From Bacteroides acidifaciens (GTDB taxonomy: Bacteria; Bacteroidota; Bacteroidia; Bacteroidales; Bacteroidaceae), in contig NZ_CAEUHO010000004.1 of assembly GCF_903181435.1 (NCBI RefSeq), positions 1,240,001-1,304,000 of the forward strand: DNA of 64,000 bases, in the 5' to 3' direction. This document shows, piece by piece, positions 56,176-64,000 of this stretch; positions within the stretch are counted from its first letter, which is position 1, and the number at the start of each line of letters is the position of its first letter. Under the pieces are notes generated by a model, which was not told the origin of the DNA, made no database searches, and worked only from the letters and a program-made list of their open reading frames with translations. Both the position numbers and the translations under genes were made by a program.

Positions 56176-57093
56176 TTATAATTCCTTTCCCGCTTTCTCG
56201 AAATCAGCTCTCGACTTGCTTTGCGTCACAATATATACTCCAAGAAATACAAGTGCGATGGCAAGTCCTTTCTGCCAGCCAAAACTACCGATTCCCATAA
56301 TAATGGCAGCAATCGTAGCTACAATCGGTTGCATATAATTATACATACTGACAACCGTAGGACGAAGCAGTCTTTGTGCTGTCATAATGCAGAGATAGGC
56401 AAGGAAACTTCCCCCTAACACTACATAAAGCACTTGAATGATAGCGACAGTAGAGATAGAAGCCCACTGGATAGTGGAAATGTCGTAATAAGAGAACGGT
56501 ATATAGCACATTGAAGCATAAACGAACATCCACTTGTTGATGGTCACTGCCGAATATTGCTGAGTCAGTCCCTTGAATACGGTTAAATAAATGGAGAAAC
56601 TGATTTGTGCAGTTAGGCAAAGCAAGTCGCCAATCAAACTTCCATTGCCATTACTTCCCGCTTGGCTGCTCAGGATAAGAATAAGTGCTCCCATGGCGCC
56701 TACGAAAATTCCCAGTACTTTTTTGTTTGTAACCGGCTCTTTCAGATAAATAGCAGCTACAATCATGGTCACAATCGGTAAAGTCGTCGTAACAATCGAA
56801 GCGTCGATAGGCGAAGTCATGGACAGCCCGAAAATAAATACTCCCTGATTAAATACCAAAGCAAACAGCGAAGCGAAGAAGATTCTCAGCATATCCCGAT
56901 GATTCACTTGTTCCTGTTTACAAAACATGGAAAGTATCCAGAAGGCTGCCGCTGCTCCCACCATACGGAAGGTGGTAACTGAAAGGGCTGAAAACTCTTG
57001 GAGGGCAGACTTGCCGATAGGTGCCATCAGCCCCCACATGACGTTTGCTGTAAGTGCAAATAGGTGACCGTGCAAATTCTTACTTTTGTTCAT
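56176..57093 (-). CDS. EamA/DMT-family transporter
   Basis: A 305-residue inner-membrane protein with ten transmembrane helices in two EamA repeats (about 8-140 and 155-295). The second repeat carries VLGGSFLAYLCIMTAQRLLRP and YNYMQPIVATIAAII, typical of drug/metabolite exporters. The ATG at 57093 is chosen because a -7 box (57161-57168) lies downstream of the longer in-frame start at 57213, which could not be on the transcript. Substrate unknown. Confidence 0.92.
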   Translation of the reverse strand: MNKSKNLHGHLFALTANVMWGLMAPIGKSALQEFSALSVTTFRMVGAAAAFWILSMFCKQEQVNHRDMLRIFFASLFALVFNQGVFIFGLSMTSPIDASIVTTTLPIVTMIVAAIYLKEPVTNKKVLGIFVGAMGALILILSSQAGSNGNGSLIGDLLCLTAQISFSIYLTVFKGLTQQYSAVTINKWMFVYASMCYIPFSYYDISTIQWASISTVAIIQVLYVVLGGSFLAYLCIMTAQRLLRPTVVSMYNYMQPIVATIAAIIMGIGSFGWQKGLAIALVFLGVYIVTQSKSRADFEKAGKEL

Positions 57094-57160
57094 GTTGACA
57101 AGATTTAGTTTGCGATATATTTTCTTAATAAGAATAACATCTGAAAAGAGAAAACGGCTG

Positions 57161-57168
57161 CAAAGGTA
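57161..57168 (-). promoter_or_regulatory. -7 promoter box of the EamA gene
   Basis: Reads TACCTTTG on the minus strand, about 70 bases before the ATG at 57093. Confidence 0.5.
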
Positions 57169-57232
57169 GTTTTTTATTCTTGTATTTTCTGAATTTGATG
57201 AGTTTACTAGCAACTTTGTCGGATGATTTATT

Positions 57233-57240
57233 TATATTTG
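57233..57240 (+). promoter_or_regulatory. -7 promoter box of the ATPase/DUF4435 pair
   Basis: TATATTTG, with the ATG 22 bases downstream at 57262. No good -33 box at the usual spacing. Confidence 0.45.
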
Positions 57241-57261
57241 CCTTGATTAAACTTGAATATT

Positions 57262-58113
57262 ATGGAACAACAGGCCAATTATATCCGTCGTATCGAAATC
57301 CATGGGCTATGGGAGCGCTTTAATATAGGATGGGATTTGCGTCCCGATGTGAACATCCTTTCCGGCATCAACGGAGTGGGGAAGACCACCATTCTGAACC
57401 GTTCCGTTGGTTATCTCGAAGAACTTTCCGGCGAAATGAAAAGTGACGAAAAGAACGGAGTGCGCCTTTTCTTCGACAATCCCGCTGCCACCTATATCCC
57501 TTACGATGTAATCCGTAGCTACGACCGTCCCCTGATTATGGGTGACTTCACAGCCCGCATGGCAGATAAGAATGTAAAGTCCGAACTCGACTGGCAGCTC
57601 TATCTCTTGCAACGCCGTTACCTCGACTACCAGGTCAACATCGGCAATAAAATGATAGAAATGCTTTCCAGTACTGATGAAGAAGAACGCCGCAGGGCAG
57701 CCACCCTGTCCATAGCCAAGCGTCGTTTCCAAGATATGATTGACGAACTTTTCAGCTACACCCGCAAGAAGATAGACCGAAAACGGAACGACATCGCCTT
57801 CTATCAGGATGGTGAACTGCTATTCCCCTACAAACTGTCTTCCGGTGAAAAGCAAATGCTCGTCATCCTGCTCACCGTACTCGTGCAGGACAACAGCCAT
57901 TGCGTACTCTTTATGGACGAGCCGGAAGCCTCACTCCACATAGAATGGCAACAAAAACTGATAGCCATGATACGTGAACTGAATCCGAATGTACAGATTA
58001 TCCTGACTACCCATTCGCCTGCCGTCATTATGGAAGGCTGGCTGGATGCCGTCACGGAAGTGAGTGACATCTCGACGGAAGCAGACGGATTTAAAGTATC
58101 CCCCGTCCATTAA
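57262..58113 (+). CDS. ABC-type AAA ATPase (AAA_15/AAA_21 group), AriA-like
   Basis: A 283-residue cytosolic ATPase. All ABC motifs are present: Walker A GINGVGKT (35-42), signature LSSGEKQM (192-199), Walker B VLFMDEPEAS (215-224, catalytic Glu220) and H-loop His251 in TTHSP. About 80 charged helical residues (about 105-185) sit between the lobes, shorter than the coiled coils of SMC/RecN or OLD ATPases. The next gene, 33 bases downstream, encodes a DUF4435 protein. An AAA15 ATPase plus DUF4435 is the composition of the PARIS anti-phage system (AriA/AriB). This ATPase is smaller than typical AriA, so a PARIS-related but distinct module is the safer reading. A TTG start at 57253 is less likely than the ATG. 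Confidence 0.88.
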   Translation: MEQQANYIRRIEIHGLWERFNIGWDLRPDVNILSGINGVGKTTILNRSVGYLEELSGEMKSDEKNGVRLFFDNPAATYIPYDVIRSYDRPLIMGDFTARMADKNVKSELDWQLYLLQRRYLDYQVNIGNKMIEMLSSTDEEERRRAATLSIAKRRFQDMIDELFSYTRKKIDRKRNDIAFYQDGELLFPYKLSSGEKQMLVILLTVLVQDNSHCVLFMDEPEASLHIEWQQKLIAMIRELNPNVQIILTTHSPAVIMEGWLDAVTEVSDISTEADGFKVSPVH

Positions 58114-58146
58114 TCACTTATCACTAAACCGTTAATCACTAACTAC

Positions 58147-59148
58147 ATGGCAACTTCACTACGAGATAACCTGACTTCTTCCTACTTCAACGCAGCCCAC
58201 AAACTTTATTCGAAGAAGGCTCGCCGGCGTATCATTGCTTACGTAGAAAGCTATGACGATATCGCATTCTGGCGTACGCTGCTTGAAGAGTTTGAAGATG
58301 ACGAACACTATTTCCAAGTGATGCTCCCTTCCGCCAACTCCCTCGCGAAAGGGAAAAAGATGGTTCTCATGAACACGTTGAATACAGCCGAGTTGGGAAG
58401 AAGTCTGATAGCCTGCGTAGACAGCGATTATGACTTCCTGTTGCAGGGAGCCACCAATACTTCCCGCAAAATCAACCGGAACAAATACATATTCCAAACC
58501 TATACGTACGCCATTGAGAACTACCATTGTTTTGCCGAAAGTCTGCATGAAGTATGCGTACAAGCCACATTGAACGACCGCTTTATCTTTGATTTCAATG
58601 CTTACCTGAAAAGGTATTCCGAAATCGTATATCCTCTTTTCCTGTGGAATATATGGTTCTACCGCCAACGGGACACCTACACCTTCCCAATGTACGACTT
58701 CCACACTTATACTGCCTTGTGTGAGATAAGCCTCAAGCATCCGGAAAAGAGTCTGGAAGCATTGCAACAGCGTGTCAACCAAAAACTGGCGGAACTGAAG
58801 AAACGTTTCTTCAGCAGCATCAACCAAGTGAATGCGTTGCGCACTGAACTGCGAGAATTAGGACTGATGCCGGAAACCACTTATTTATATATGCAGGGGC
58901 ATCATGTGATGGACAATGTGGTGATGAAACTTCTCACTCCGGTGTGTACGGTACTGCGCCGGGAACGTGAACAGGAGATTAAACGGCTTGCCGAACATAA
59001 TGAACAATTCAAGAACGAATTAACTTGTTACCAGAACAGTCAGGTGAATGTGGAAATTATGCTGAAGAAGAATGTTGCCTACAAACGGCTGTTCCATTAT
59101 GACTGGCTGAGACAAGATATAAATGAATATTTAGGAAAAGGAAAATAA
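58147..59148 (+). CDS. DUF4435 protein, TOPRIM-like, AriB-related
   Basis: A 333-residue cytosolic protein. The N-terminal 130 residues fit a TOPRIM-like fold: IIAYVESYDDIAFW supplies the acidic Glu34 and IACVDSDYDFL the DxD pair Asp92/Asp94, the residues that bind metal in TOPRIM nucleases. The rest is helical and charged, with LYMQGHHVMDNVVMKLL near 240. DUF4435 is the family of AriB, the effector of PARIS released by the AriA ATPase. The active-site acids appear to be kept. It forms a two-gene unit with the ATPase; the MscS gene follows after 23 bases and may be co-transcribed. Confidence 0.85.
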   Translation: MATSLRDNLTSSYFNAAHKLYSKKARRRIIAYVESYDDIAFWRTLLEEFEDDEHYFQVMLPSANSLAKGKKMVLMNTLNTAELGRSLIACVDSDYDFLLQGATNTSRKINRNKYIFQTYTYAIENYHCFAESLHEVCVQATLNDRFIFDFNAYLKRYSEIVYPLFLWNIWFYRQRDTYTFPMYDFHTYTALCEISLKHPEKSLEALQQRVNQKLAELKKRFFSSINQVNALRTELRELGLMPETTYLYMQGHHVMDNVVMKLLTPVCTVLRREREQEIKRLAEHNEQFKNELTCYQNSQVNVEIMLKKNVAYKRLFHYDWLRQDINEYLGKGK

Positions 59149-59171
59149 CAGCCTAAAAATAAGAAGAGAGA

Positions 59172-60521
59172 ATGTTGCTTATGGAAGATGTAAAAGAAGT
59201 GATTGACATAGTGCCTGTTGCATTAGCTGACGGAGGGATACAAGATACCGGTAATGCAATGATGCAAGGCGTGAATGACGTTTTGTTGTCAATGGGGGTG
59301 GATGAAGTCTGGGCGGATAAGATTGATAACTTTATCATATTGTTGCTTATTATCGGAGTAGCCCTGTTAGCTAACCTGGTCTGCCGTAAGATAATATTGC
59401 GCACAGTTTCCAGATTGGTGAAACAGACGAAAGCTACTTGGGATGATATTGTATTCAATGACAAGGTGATGGCAAACCTTAGTAGGATGGTAGCGCCGAT
59501 ATTGATTTATGTAGCCATTCCTATCGCATTCCCCGAACATGCAGATTCCGCCTTGCTCGATTTTCTTCGCAGGCTCTGCATGATTTATATACTGGCAGTC
59601 TTCCTGCGTTTTGTGAGTGCGCTCTTTACTGCCATCTATCTGGTGTACAGCGCACGCGAGCAATATAAGGACAAACCCCTGAAAGGGCTTCTTCAGACAG
59701 CACAAGTGATTCTATTCTTTATAGGAGCTATTATCATCATCAGTATCCTGATAAAGCAAAGCCCTGTGGTGCTATTGACCGGACTTGGGGCTTCTGCCGC
59801 CGTGCTGATGTTGGTTTTCAAAGACAGCATCATGGGCTTTGTCTCCGGTATCCAGCTTTCCGCCAACAATATGTTGAAAGTGGGAGATTGGATTACCATG
59901 CCGAAATACGGTGCTGACGGCACAGTGATAGAAGTAACTTTGAACACTGTGAAAGTACGTAATTTCGACAATACCATTACCACTATTCCGCCTTACCTGC
60001 TGATTAGCGATTCTTTCCAGAACTGGCAGGGAATGCAGGAATCCGGCGGTCGCCGTGTGAAACGCTCCATTAATATAGATATGACCAGCGTACGTTTCTG
60101 CACCCCGGAGATGTTGGCGAAATACCGCAAGATACAGTTGTTGAAAGATTACGTAGAGCAAACGGAAAAAGTGGTCGAACAATATAACAAGGAACACGAT
60201 ATTGACAATTCAATACTGGTGAACGGACGCCGCCAGACCAACCTGGGAGTTTTCCGTGCTTACCTGACCAACTATCTGAAGAGTCTGCCTACTGTCAATC
60301 AAGAAATGACTTGCATGGTGCGTCAACTTCAGCCTACGTCAACCGGTATTCCGATGGAACTTTACTTTTTTTCCGCCAATAAAGTTTGGGTTGCGTATGA
60401 AGGCATACAGGCGGATGTTTTCGACCATGTACTTGCTATCATACCCGAATTTGACTTACAGGTATTCCAGAATCCTTCGGGTGCGGATTTGCGCCGGATA
60501 GGAGTAAAGATAGAAGACTGA
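59172..60521 (+). CDS. MscS-family mechanosensitive ion channel
   Basis: A 449-residue inner-membrane channel with about five transmembrane helices (first about 55-75, last about 195-225) and a cytoplasmic MscS domain. The pore helix and beta domain are recognisable in GASAAVLMLVFKDSIMGFVS, then ANNMLKVGDWITMPKYGADG and VIEVTLNTVKVRNFDNTI. The C-terminus (about 300-449) is longer than MscS and resembles YbdG-type channels. Such channels release solutes under hypo-osmotic shock. It may start at Met4 (59181). Confidence 0.93.
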   Translation: MLLMEDVKEVIDIVPVALADGGIQDTGNAMMQGVNDVLLSMGVDEVWADKIDNFIILLLIIGVALLANLVCRKIILRTVSRLVKQTKATWDDIVFNDKVMANLSRMVAPILIYVAIPIAFPEHADSALLDFLRRLCMIYILAVFLRFVSALFTAIYLVYSAREQYKDKPLKGLLQTAQVILFFIGAIIIISILIKQSPVVLLTGLGASAAVLMLVFKDSIMGFVSGIQLSANNMLKVGDWITMPKYGADGTVIEVTLNTVKVRNFDNTITTIPPYLLISDSFQNWQGMQESGGRRVKRSINIDMTSVRFCTPEMLAKYRKIQLLKDYVEQTEKVVEQYNKEHDIDNSILVNGRRQTNLGVFRAYLTNYLKSLPTVNQEMTCMVRQLQPTSTGIPMELYFFSANKVWVAYEGIQADVFDHVLAIIPEFDLQVFQNPSGADLRRIGVKIED

Positions 60522-60576
60522 TAAGCACAATAAAACAAATGATATTCCAATAAAATCACAATAAACTACTTATGTT

Positions 60577-61473
60577 ATGAGCACACCGTTACCTAATCAG
60601 ATAATCCGCGAGATTACTCCTTTGTCAGACAAAGACTGCTTTTATATTGCGGAACGTTATAAGACAGAATTCACTTATCCCATTCACAACCATTCCGAGT
60701 TTGAGCTGAACTTTACGGAGAAAGCGGCGGGAGTGAGGAGAGTAGTTGGAGATTCTTCCGAAGTGATAAGCGACTATGACCTGGTCTTGATAACAGGTAA
60801 AGACCTCGAACACGTATGGGAACAGAACGAGTGCCGTTCGAGGGAGATACGGGAGATAACGATTCAGTTCTCTTCCGACCTCTTCTTCAAGAGTTTCATC
60901 AATAAGAATCAATTCGATTCTATCCGCCGGATGCTGGATAAAGCGCAGAAAGGACTTTGTTTTCCGATGTCCGCGATTCTTAAAATATATCCGTTGCTGG
61001 ATACGCTTGCTTCTGAGAAACAGGGATTCTATGCAGTCATCAAGTTTATGACGATTCTCTACGAACTTTCCCTTTTCGAAGAAGAAGCCCGCACGTTATC
61101 CAGTTCATCGTTTGCCAAGATAGATATTCATTCCGACAGCCGACGTGTGCAGAAAGTGCAGGAATATATCAACTCCCATTATCAGGAAGAGATTCGTTTA
61201 GGACAGTTGGCAGATATGGTCGGAATGACGGATGTATCATTCAGTAGGTTCTTCAAACTGCGTACAGGAAAGAATCTTTCTGATTATATCATTGATATCC
61301 GTCTTGGTTTCGCTTCCCGCCTGTTGGTGGATTCCACCATGTCGATAGCTGAAATCTGCTATGAGTGCGGATTCAACAACCTTTCCAATTTCAACCGTAT
61401 CTTCAAGAAGAAAAAAGCTTGCTCGCCTAAAGAATTCCGTGAGAATTACCGGAAAAAGAAGAAGCTGGTTTAA
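60577..61473 (+). CDS. AraC-family transcriptional regulator
   Basis: A 298-residue regulator with an N-terminal cupin-like sensor domain (FTYPIHNHSEFELNF; DYDLVLITGKDLEHVW) and a C-terminal double helix-turn-helix (about 200-295): LGQLADMVGMTDVSFSRFFK and SIAEICYECGFNNLSNFNRI, followed by the family end CSPKEFRENYRK. This architecture usually senses sugars or their derivatives. No obvious target operon lies next to it; nuoN faces it from the other side. Confidence 0.94.
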   Translation: MSTPLPNQIIREITPLSDKDCFYIAERYKTEFTYPIHNHSEFELNFTEKAAGVRRVVGDSSEVISDYDLVLITGKDLEHVWEQNECRSREIREITIQFSSDLFFKSFINKNQFDSIRRMLDKAQKGLCFPMSAILKIYPLLDTLASEKQGFYAVIKFMTILYELSLFEEEARTLSSSSFAKIDIHSDSRRVQKVQEYINSHYQEEIRLGQLADMVGMTDVSFSRFFKLRTGKNLSDYIIDIRLGFASRLLVDSTMSIAEICYECGFNNLSNFNRIFKKKKACSPKEFRENYRKKKKLV

Positions 61474-61572
61474 CAAATCGAGTGCTCTGTCACAATTAAA
61501 TGATGATTCGGAATTAGGCATGGTTGATTATACTCTCTGCAGGGAGTAATTGGGAAAGCCATGCATGAGATA

Positions 61573-61723
61573 GTTTCCGCCATGCTGGAACTAAATGTTT
61601 TTCATGTACTGAAACTAAAAGTTTCATGCCGGGAAACAAACCGTTTCACGCCGAGAAACAAAGTGTTTCAAGTAGTGAAACGAAGTGTTTCAACCTATGA
61701 AACAAATTTTGAAACTGGCGGAT
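61573..61723. repeat. Tandem 22-24-bp imperfect-palindrome array B (core GTTTCA...TGAAAC)
   Basis: GTTT cores start at 61573, 61597, 61621, 61643, 61665 and 61687, with a half unit near 61709: steps of 24, 24, 22, 22, 22 and 22. Units follow GTTTCAnnnnnTGAAAC-A-A, so each can fold as a short 6-bp hairpin. The best preserved are the four units from 61621. Confidence 0.75.
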
Positions 61724-61773
61724 ATGATTTCTCTTCATTCTGATTCTTCAGATTATAAAGTTTTAGGAAAGTT

Positions 61774-61813
61774 AAAAGAGGTTGTGCCAGCGTTTTGACA
61801 TAACCTCTTTTTC
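61774..61813. terminator. Bidirectional terminator between the AraC gene and nuoN
   Basis: AAAAGAGGTT pairs with AACCTCTTTT (61774-61783 with 61802-61811) and the stem extends by three pairs including a G-U. A and T runs flank both sides. Confidence 0.75.
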
Positions 61814-61843
61814 AGTTGTGCAGTCTCGACCGGTTCTTGTTTA

Positions 61844-63283
61844 TTATATCCCGAACGAGAGTTTATCAATAGATTGATAGACAATACTTGCAATACCCAG
61901 TCCGATGATGCCCAGCGTACAAAGAGCCAGTCCCCATTTTGTACAGCGGTCGCTGCGGAAAGTAGGAATCGGATTGTCGGAAGGAGTGATATACATTGCC
62001 TTCACAATCAGCAGGTAGTAGTACAATGAAATCACTGTATTGACCAATGCGATGAATACCAACAGGTGGAATCCTGCATTGAAAGCTGCCATGAAGATAA
62101 AGAACTTGGAGAAGAATCCGGCAAACGGCGGGATACCTGCCAATGAGAACAGGGATAAAGTCATCAGGAAAGCTATTTTCGGATTCGTCTTATAAAGTCC
62201 TGCATAGTCTTCGAGCGTGAACTTCTGGCTGCGTAGTGCTACGATGGTGATTACGGCAAATACACCGAGGTTGGCGGCAGCATATACAAGCACGTAATAC
62301 ACTAATGCCGTCATTCCCTGTGCCGTTCCGCCGATAACGCCAAGCATGATATATCCCGCTTGTGAGATACTGGAGAATGCCATCAGACGTTTTAGGTTCT
62401 GTTGGCGGATGGCGAATATATTGGCGATAGTGATAGAGGCGATAGTCACCCAATAAAGTACTTCCTGCCAGTCGTTTATCATCGGCGCGAATACTTTGAT
62501 AAGGATAGCCAGCAGAACGAAAGCTGCCGAACCTTTTGAAACGACGCTCAGATAAGCGGTAACTGTACTCGGCGCACCTTCATATACGTCCGCTGTCCAC
62601 AGGTGGAACGGAACGAGTGACAGCTTGAATGCCATACCCGTGAAGAAGAACACGAATGCCATAATTTGTAACGGATTTCCGTCGATATGAGCGGGAAGGT
62701 CGTCAAAGTACAATGTCCCGGTAGAGCCGTAAATCATAGACAGACCGAACAGTAACAATGCGCTGGAGAAGAGGGCGGTAAGGATATATTTGGCTCCCGC
62801 TTCGGCAGAGTTGTGGCGGTATTTGTCAAAGGCAATCAGAGCGGCCATCGGGATAGATGCCGTTTCCAGTCCGATAAAGAACATCAGGAAATGTCCGGCG
62901 GAAATCATAAGATACATACCAAACAGGGTGGAAAGTGTCAGTACATAAAATTCTCCTTGTTTGAATGAGGTATCTTCACGTTTCATCCATTCGTGTGCCA
63001 TCAGGAAGACAATCAACGTACCTACATTCAGGATTGATTTGACAACCGTATGCATGGGTACATAATGGTACATGCCGCCGAATATGTCGCAGGCAGTTTC
63101 CGGAACAAGGTTGATAGCTGTATGAATCGCCATCAAGATGACGGGTAACATGGTGTTCAGCCGTGCCTTCCCATCATTCTTGTGTGCGTCCGGACTCATG
63201 AAGAGGTCGGCCAAAAACAGTAGTATCAGGACAACTACGAGCGACAGCTCTTCTCGCATATGTAGAAATTGTGAATAATCCAT
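61844..63283 (-). CDS. nuoN: NADH-quinone oxidoreductase subunit N
   Basis: A 479-residue antiporter-like membrane subunit of respiratory complex I with about 14 transmembrane helices. The proton_antipo_M core is clear: [38 protein letters not shown] with the conserved Lys, [20 protein letters not shown] and [16 protein letters not shown]. Full length. It follows nuoM by 38 bases on the minus strand and is probably the last gene of the nuo operon. Confidence 0.97.
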   Translation of the reverse strand: MDYSQFLHMREELSLVVVLILLFLADLFMSPDAHKNDGKARLNTMLPVILMAIHTAINLVPETACDIFGGMYHYVPMHTVVKSILNVGTLIVFLMAHEWMKREDTSFKQGEFYVLTLSTLFGMYLMISAGHFLMFFIGLETASIPMAALIAFDKYRHNSAEAGAKYILTALFSSALLLFGLSMIYGSTGTLYFDDLPAHIDGNPLQIMAFVFFFTGMAFKLSLVPFHLWTADVYEGAPSTVTAYLSVVSKGSAAFVLLAILIKVFAPMINDWQEVLYWVTIASITIANIFAIRQQNLKRLMAFSSISQAGYIMLGVIGGTAQGMTALVYYVLVYAAANLGVFAVITIVALRSQKFTLEDYAGLYKTNPKIAFLMTLSLFSLAGIPPFAGFFSKFFIFMAAFNAGFHLLVFIALVNTVISLYYYLLIVKAMYITPSDNPIPTFRSDRCTKWGLALCTLGIIGLGIASIVYQSIDKLSFGI

Positions 63284-63321
63284 ATTGTTAATTTACTATT
63301 TAACGATTTACAATTTACTAT

Positions 63322-64000
63322 TTAGGGTATCAGTTGTGAGACAACCGGCAATACGCTTTCACCAATCATGTGGCTGACCCAGAAAGGAGCCATACCCAGT
63401 CCGGCTACACAAACGATGAGGCAGATGACTGCTACACGCTCGTCCCATGTTGCGTCGGTCAGCTCGAGGTGGTGCTTGTTGGTGCAGGTTCCGTATAGAA
63501 TCTTACCTATCAGGCGCAGGATATAGACTGCTGTAATCACAATCGAAGAGCAGGCGATGATAGTCAACGCGCGATGGAATACTTCGTTGTTCTGGAAAGA
63601 ACCAACGAAGATAGTCATCTCGGCAATGAAACCACTCAGTCCCGGCAGGCCGAGGTTGGCAAGACCGGCAATCACGTAACATACGCTGAGGAACGGCATA
63701 ATCTTCATCAGACCGGCAAGCTCGCGAATGTCACGGGTGTGTGTACGTCCGTAAATCATACCGATAAGGGCGAAGAACAGGGCTGTCATCAATCCGTGCG
63801 AAAGCATCTGAAGGATAGCTCCCGTTGCAGCCGTCTGGTTCAGCATCAGGATAGCGAAGAGAACCAGTCCGCAGTGGGATACGGAAGAGTAAGCATTGAT
63901 ATATTTCAAGTCTGTCTGTACACAAGCGGAGAAAGCTCCGTAGACAACAGAGATACCTGTCAGTATCAAGAATATCCACGAAAGTTCGTTAGCAGCTTCC
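63322..64000 (-). CDS. nuoM: NADH-quinone oxidoreductase subunit M, C-terminal part
   Basis: The frame stays open to the window edge, so the N-terminal half lies outside. The visible 226 codons cover the later helices of the antiporter-like core: ISVVYGAFSACVQTDLKYIN with the conserved Lys of discontinuous helix TM12, AYSSVSHCGLVLF, LSHGLMTALFFALIGMIY and LPGLSGFIAEMTIF. NuoM pumps protons in complex I. Gene order nuoM-nuoN is the usual one. Confidence 0.95.
   Translation of the reverse strand, partial: EAANELSWIFLILTGISVVYGAFSACVQTDLKYINAYSSVSHCGLVLFAILMLNQTAATGAILQMLSHGLMTALFFALIGMIYGRTHTRDIRELAGLMKIMPFLSVCYVIAGLANLGLPGLSGFIAEMTIFVGSFQNNEVFHRALTIIACSSIVITAVYILRLIGKILYGTCTNKHHLELTDATWDERVAVICLIVCVAGLGMAPFWVSHMIGESVLPVVSQLIP

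Larger units (their letters stand above)
61474..61843. other. Convergent intergenic region between the AraC gene and nuoN
   Basis: Contains the palindromic array at 61573 and the bidirectional terminator at 61774. No credible gene. A 60-codon frame running through the array is produced by the repeats and lacks family features or a ribosome-binding site. Confidence 0.6.

Noticed and set aside
57094..57213. 40-residue N-terminal extension of the EamA transporter
   Set aside because: A -7 box at 57161-57168 places the transcript start inside it, and MNKSKN at 57093 gives the usual family start.
61643..61702. parS-like look of GTTTCA...TGAAAC units
   Set aside because: parS has a 2-base centre (CACGTG); these units have about 5 bases between the arms and vary there, so ParB binding is not expected.
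61561..61743. 60-codon frame through array B, and similar frames through array A on both strands
   Set aside because: The frames follow the repeats; a 22-bp period is not a multiple of three, so the protein does not repeat, and there is no ribosome-binding site or family match.

Overview
The window is a chromosomal segment of a Bacteroides (sensu stricto) species. The evidence is SusC/SusD pairs, promoters of the TAnnTTTG (-7) type, an ECF-sigma/FecR pair with the Bacteroidetes domain layout, NigD-like and DUF1573/DUF5683 proteins, and a gene order that matches, from memory, the B. thetaiotaomicron BT_3983 to BT_40xx neighbourhood. I see no transposase, integrase, phage gene or CRISPR array. 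Species cannot be fixed from the sequence alone.

Region 1 (1-18.4 kb) is a polysaccharide utilisation locus for high-mannose N-glycans. A plus-strand operon holds SusC (5' end outside the window), SusD, a catalytically degenerate GH18-like lipoprotein, a LamG lipoprotein, a GH18 endo-beta-N-acetylglucosaminidase and an Ig-like lipoprotein. Convergent to it is a minus-strand operon: GH92 mannosidase, ECF sigma, FecR anti-sigma, GH92, GH92. The endoglycosidase would free the glycan at the surface, SusCD would import it and the three GH92 enzymes would trim mannose. Between the two arms lie a probable Fic-gene remnant and about 0.8 kb of repeat-rich noncoding DNA.

Region 2 (18.6-42.97 kb) is mostly housekeeping: alaS; an M23 peptidase with a MerR regulator; a parA-parB-DUF5683-mltD-rsh run; surE-lpxB; a NigD-like lipoprotein; rsfS-ftsH-cdsA; tRNA-Gln(CTG); a DUF349 protein; rsmA-mgtE; a UPF0104 membrane protein; and pepD.

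Region 3 (43.0-43.9 kb) is the most interesting stretch. A compact unit carries a perfect FNR-type palindrome (TTGAT-N4-ATCAA), a Bacteroides promoter, a strong Shine-Dalgarno, two tiny ORFs (32 and 30 codons) sharing the signature M-x-S-L-x-R-x(5,6)-G-x(6)-W-G-Y, and a strong terminator. A tandem array of 21-22-bp short palindromes follows it.

Region 4 (43.9-64 kb) holds a 1909-aa alpha-2-macroglobulin-like protein without the thioester motif, DUF1573, meaB, a GH2 beta-galactosidase with a discoidin-type C-terminus, an EamA exporter, an ABC-type ATPase plus DUF4435 TOPRIM-like pair resembling the PARIS AriA/AriB defence modules, an MscS channel, an AraC regulator, and nuoN/nuoM of complex I (nuoM runs off the window).

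Across the window, four intergenic arrays (near 9.3, 18.5, 43.6 and 61.6 kb) share one architecture: short palindromic units repeated at a period of almost exactly 22 bp, each array with its own core sequence. I regard these arrays and the two-peptide operon as the observations most worth following up.
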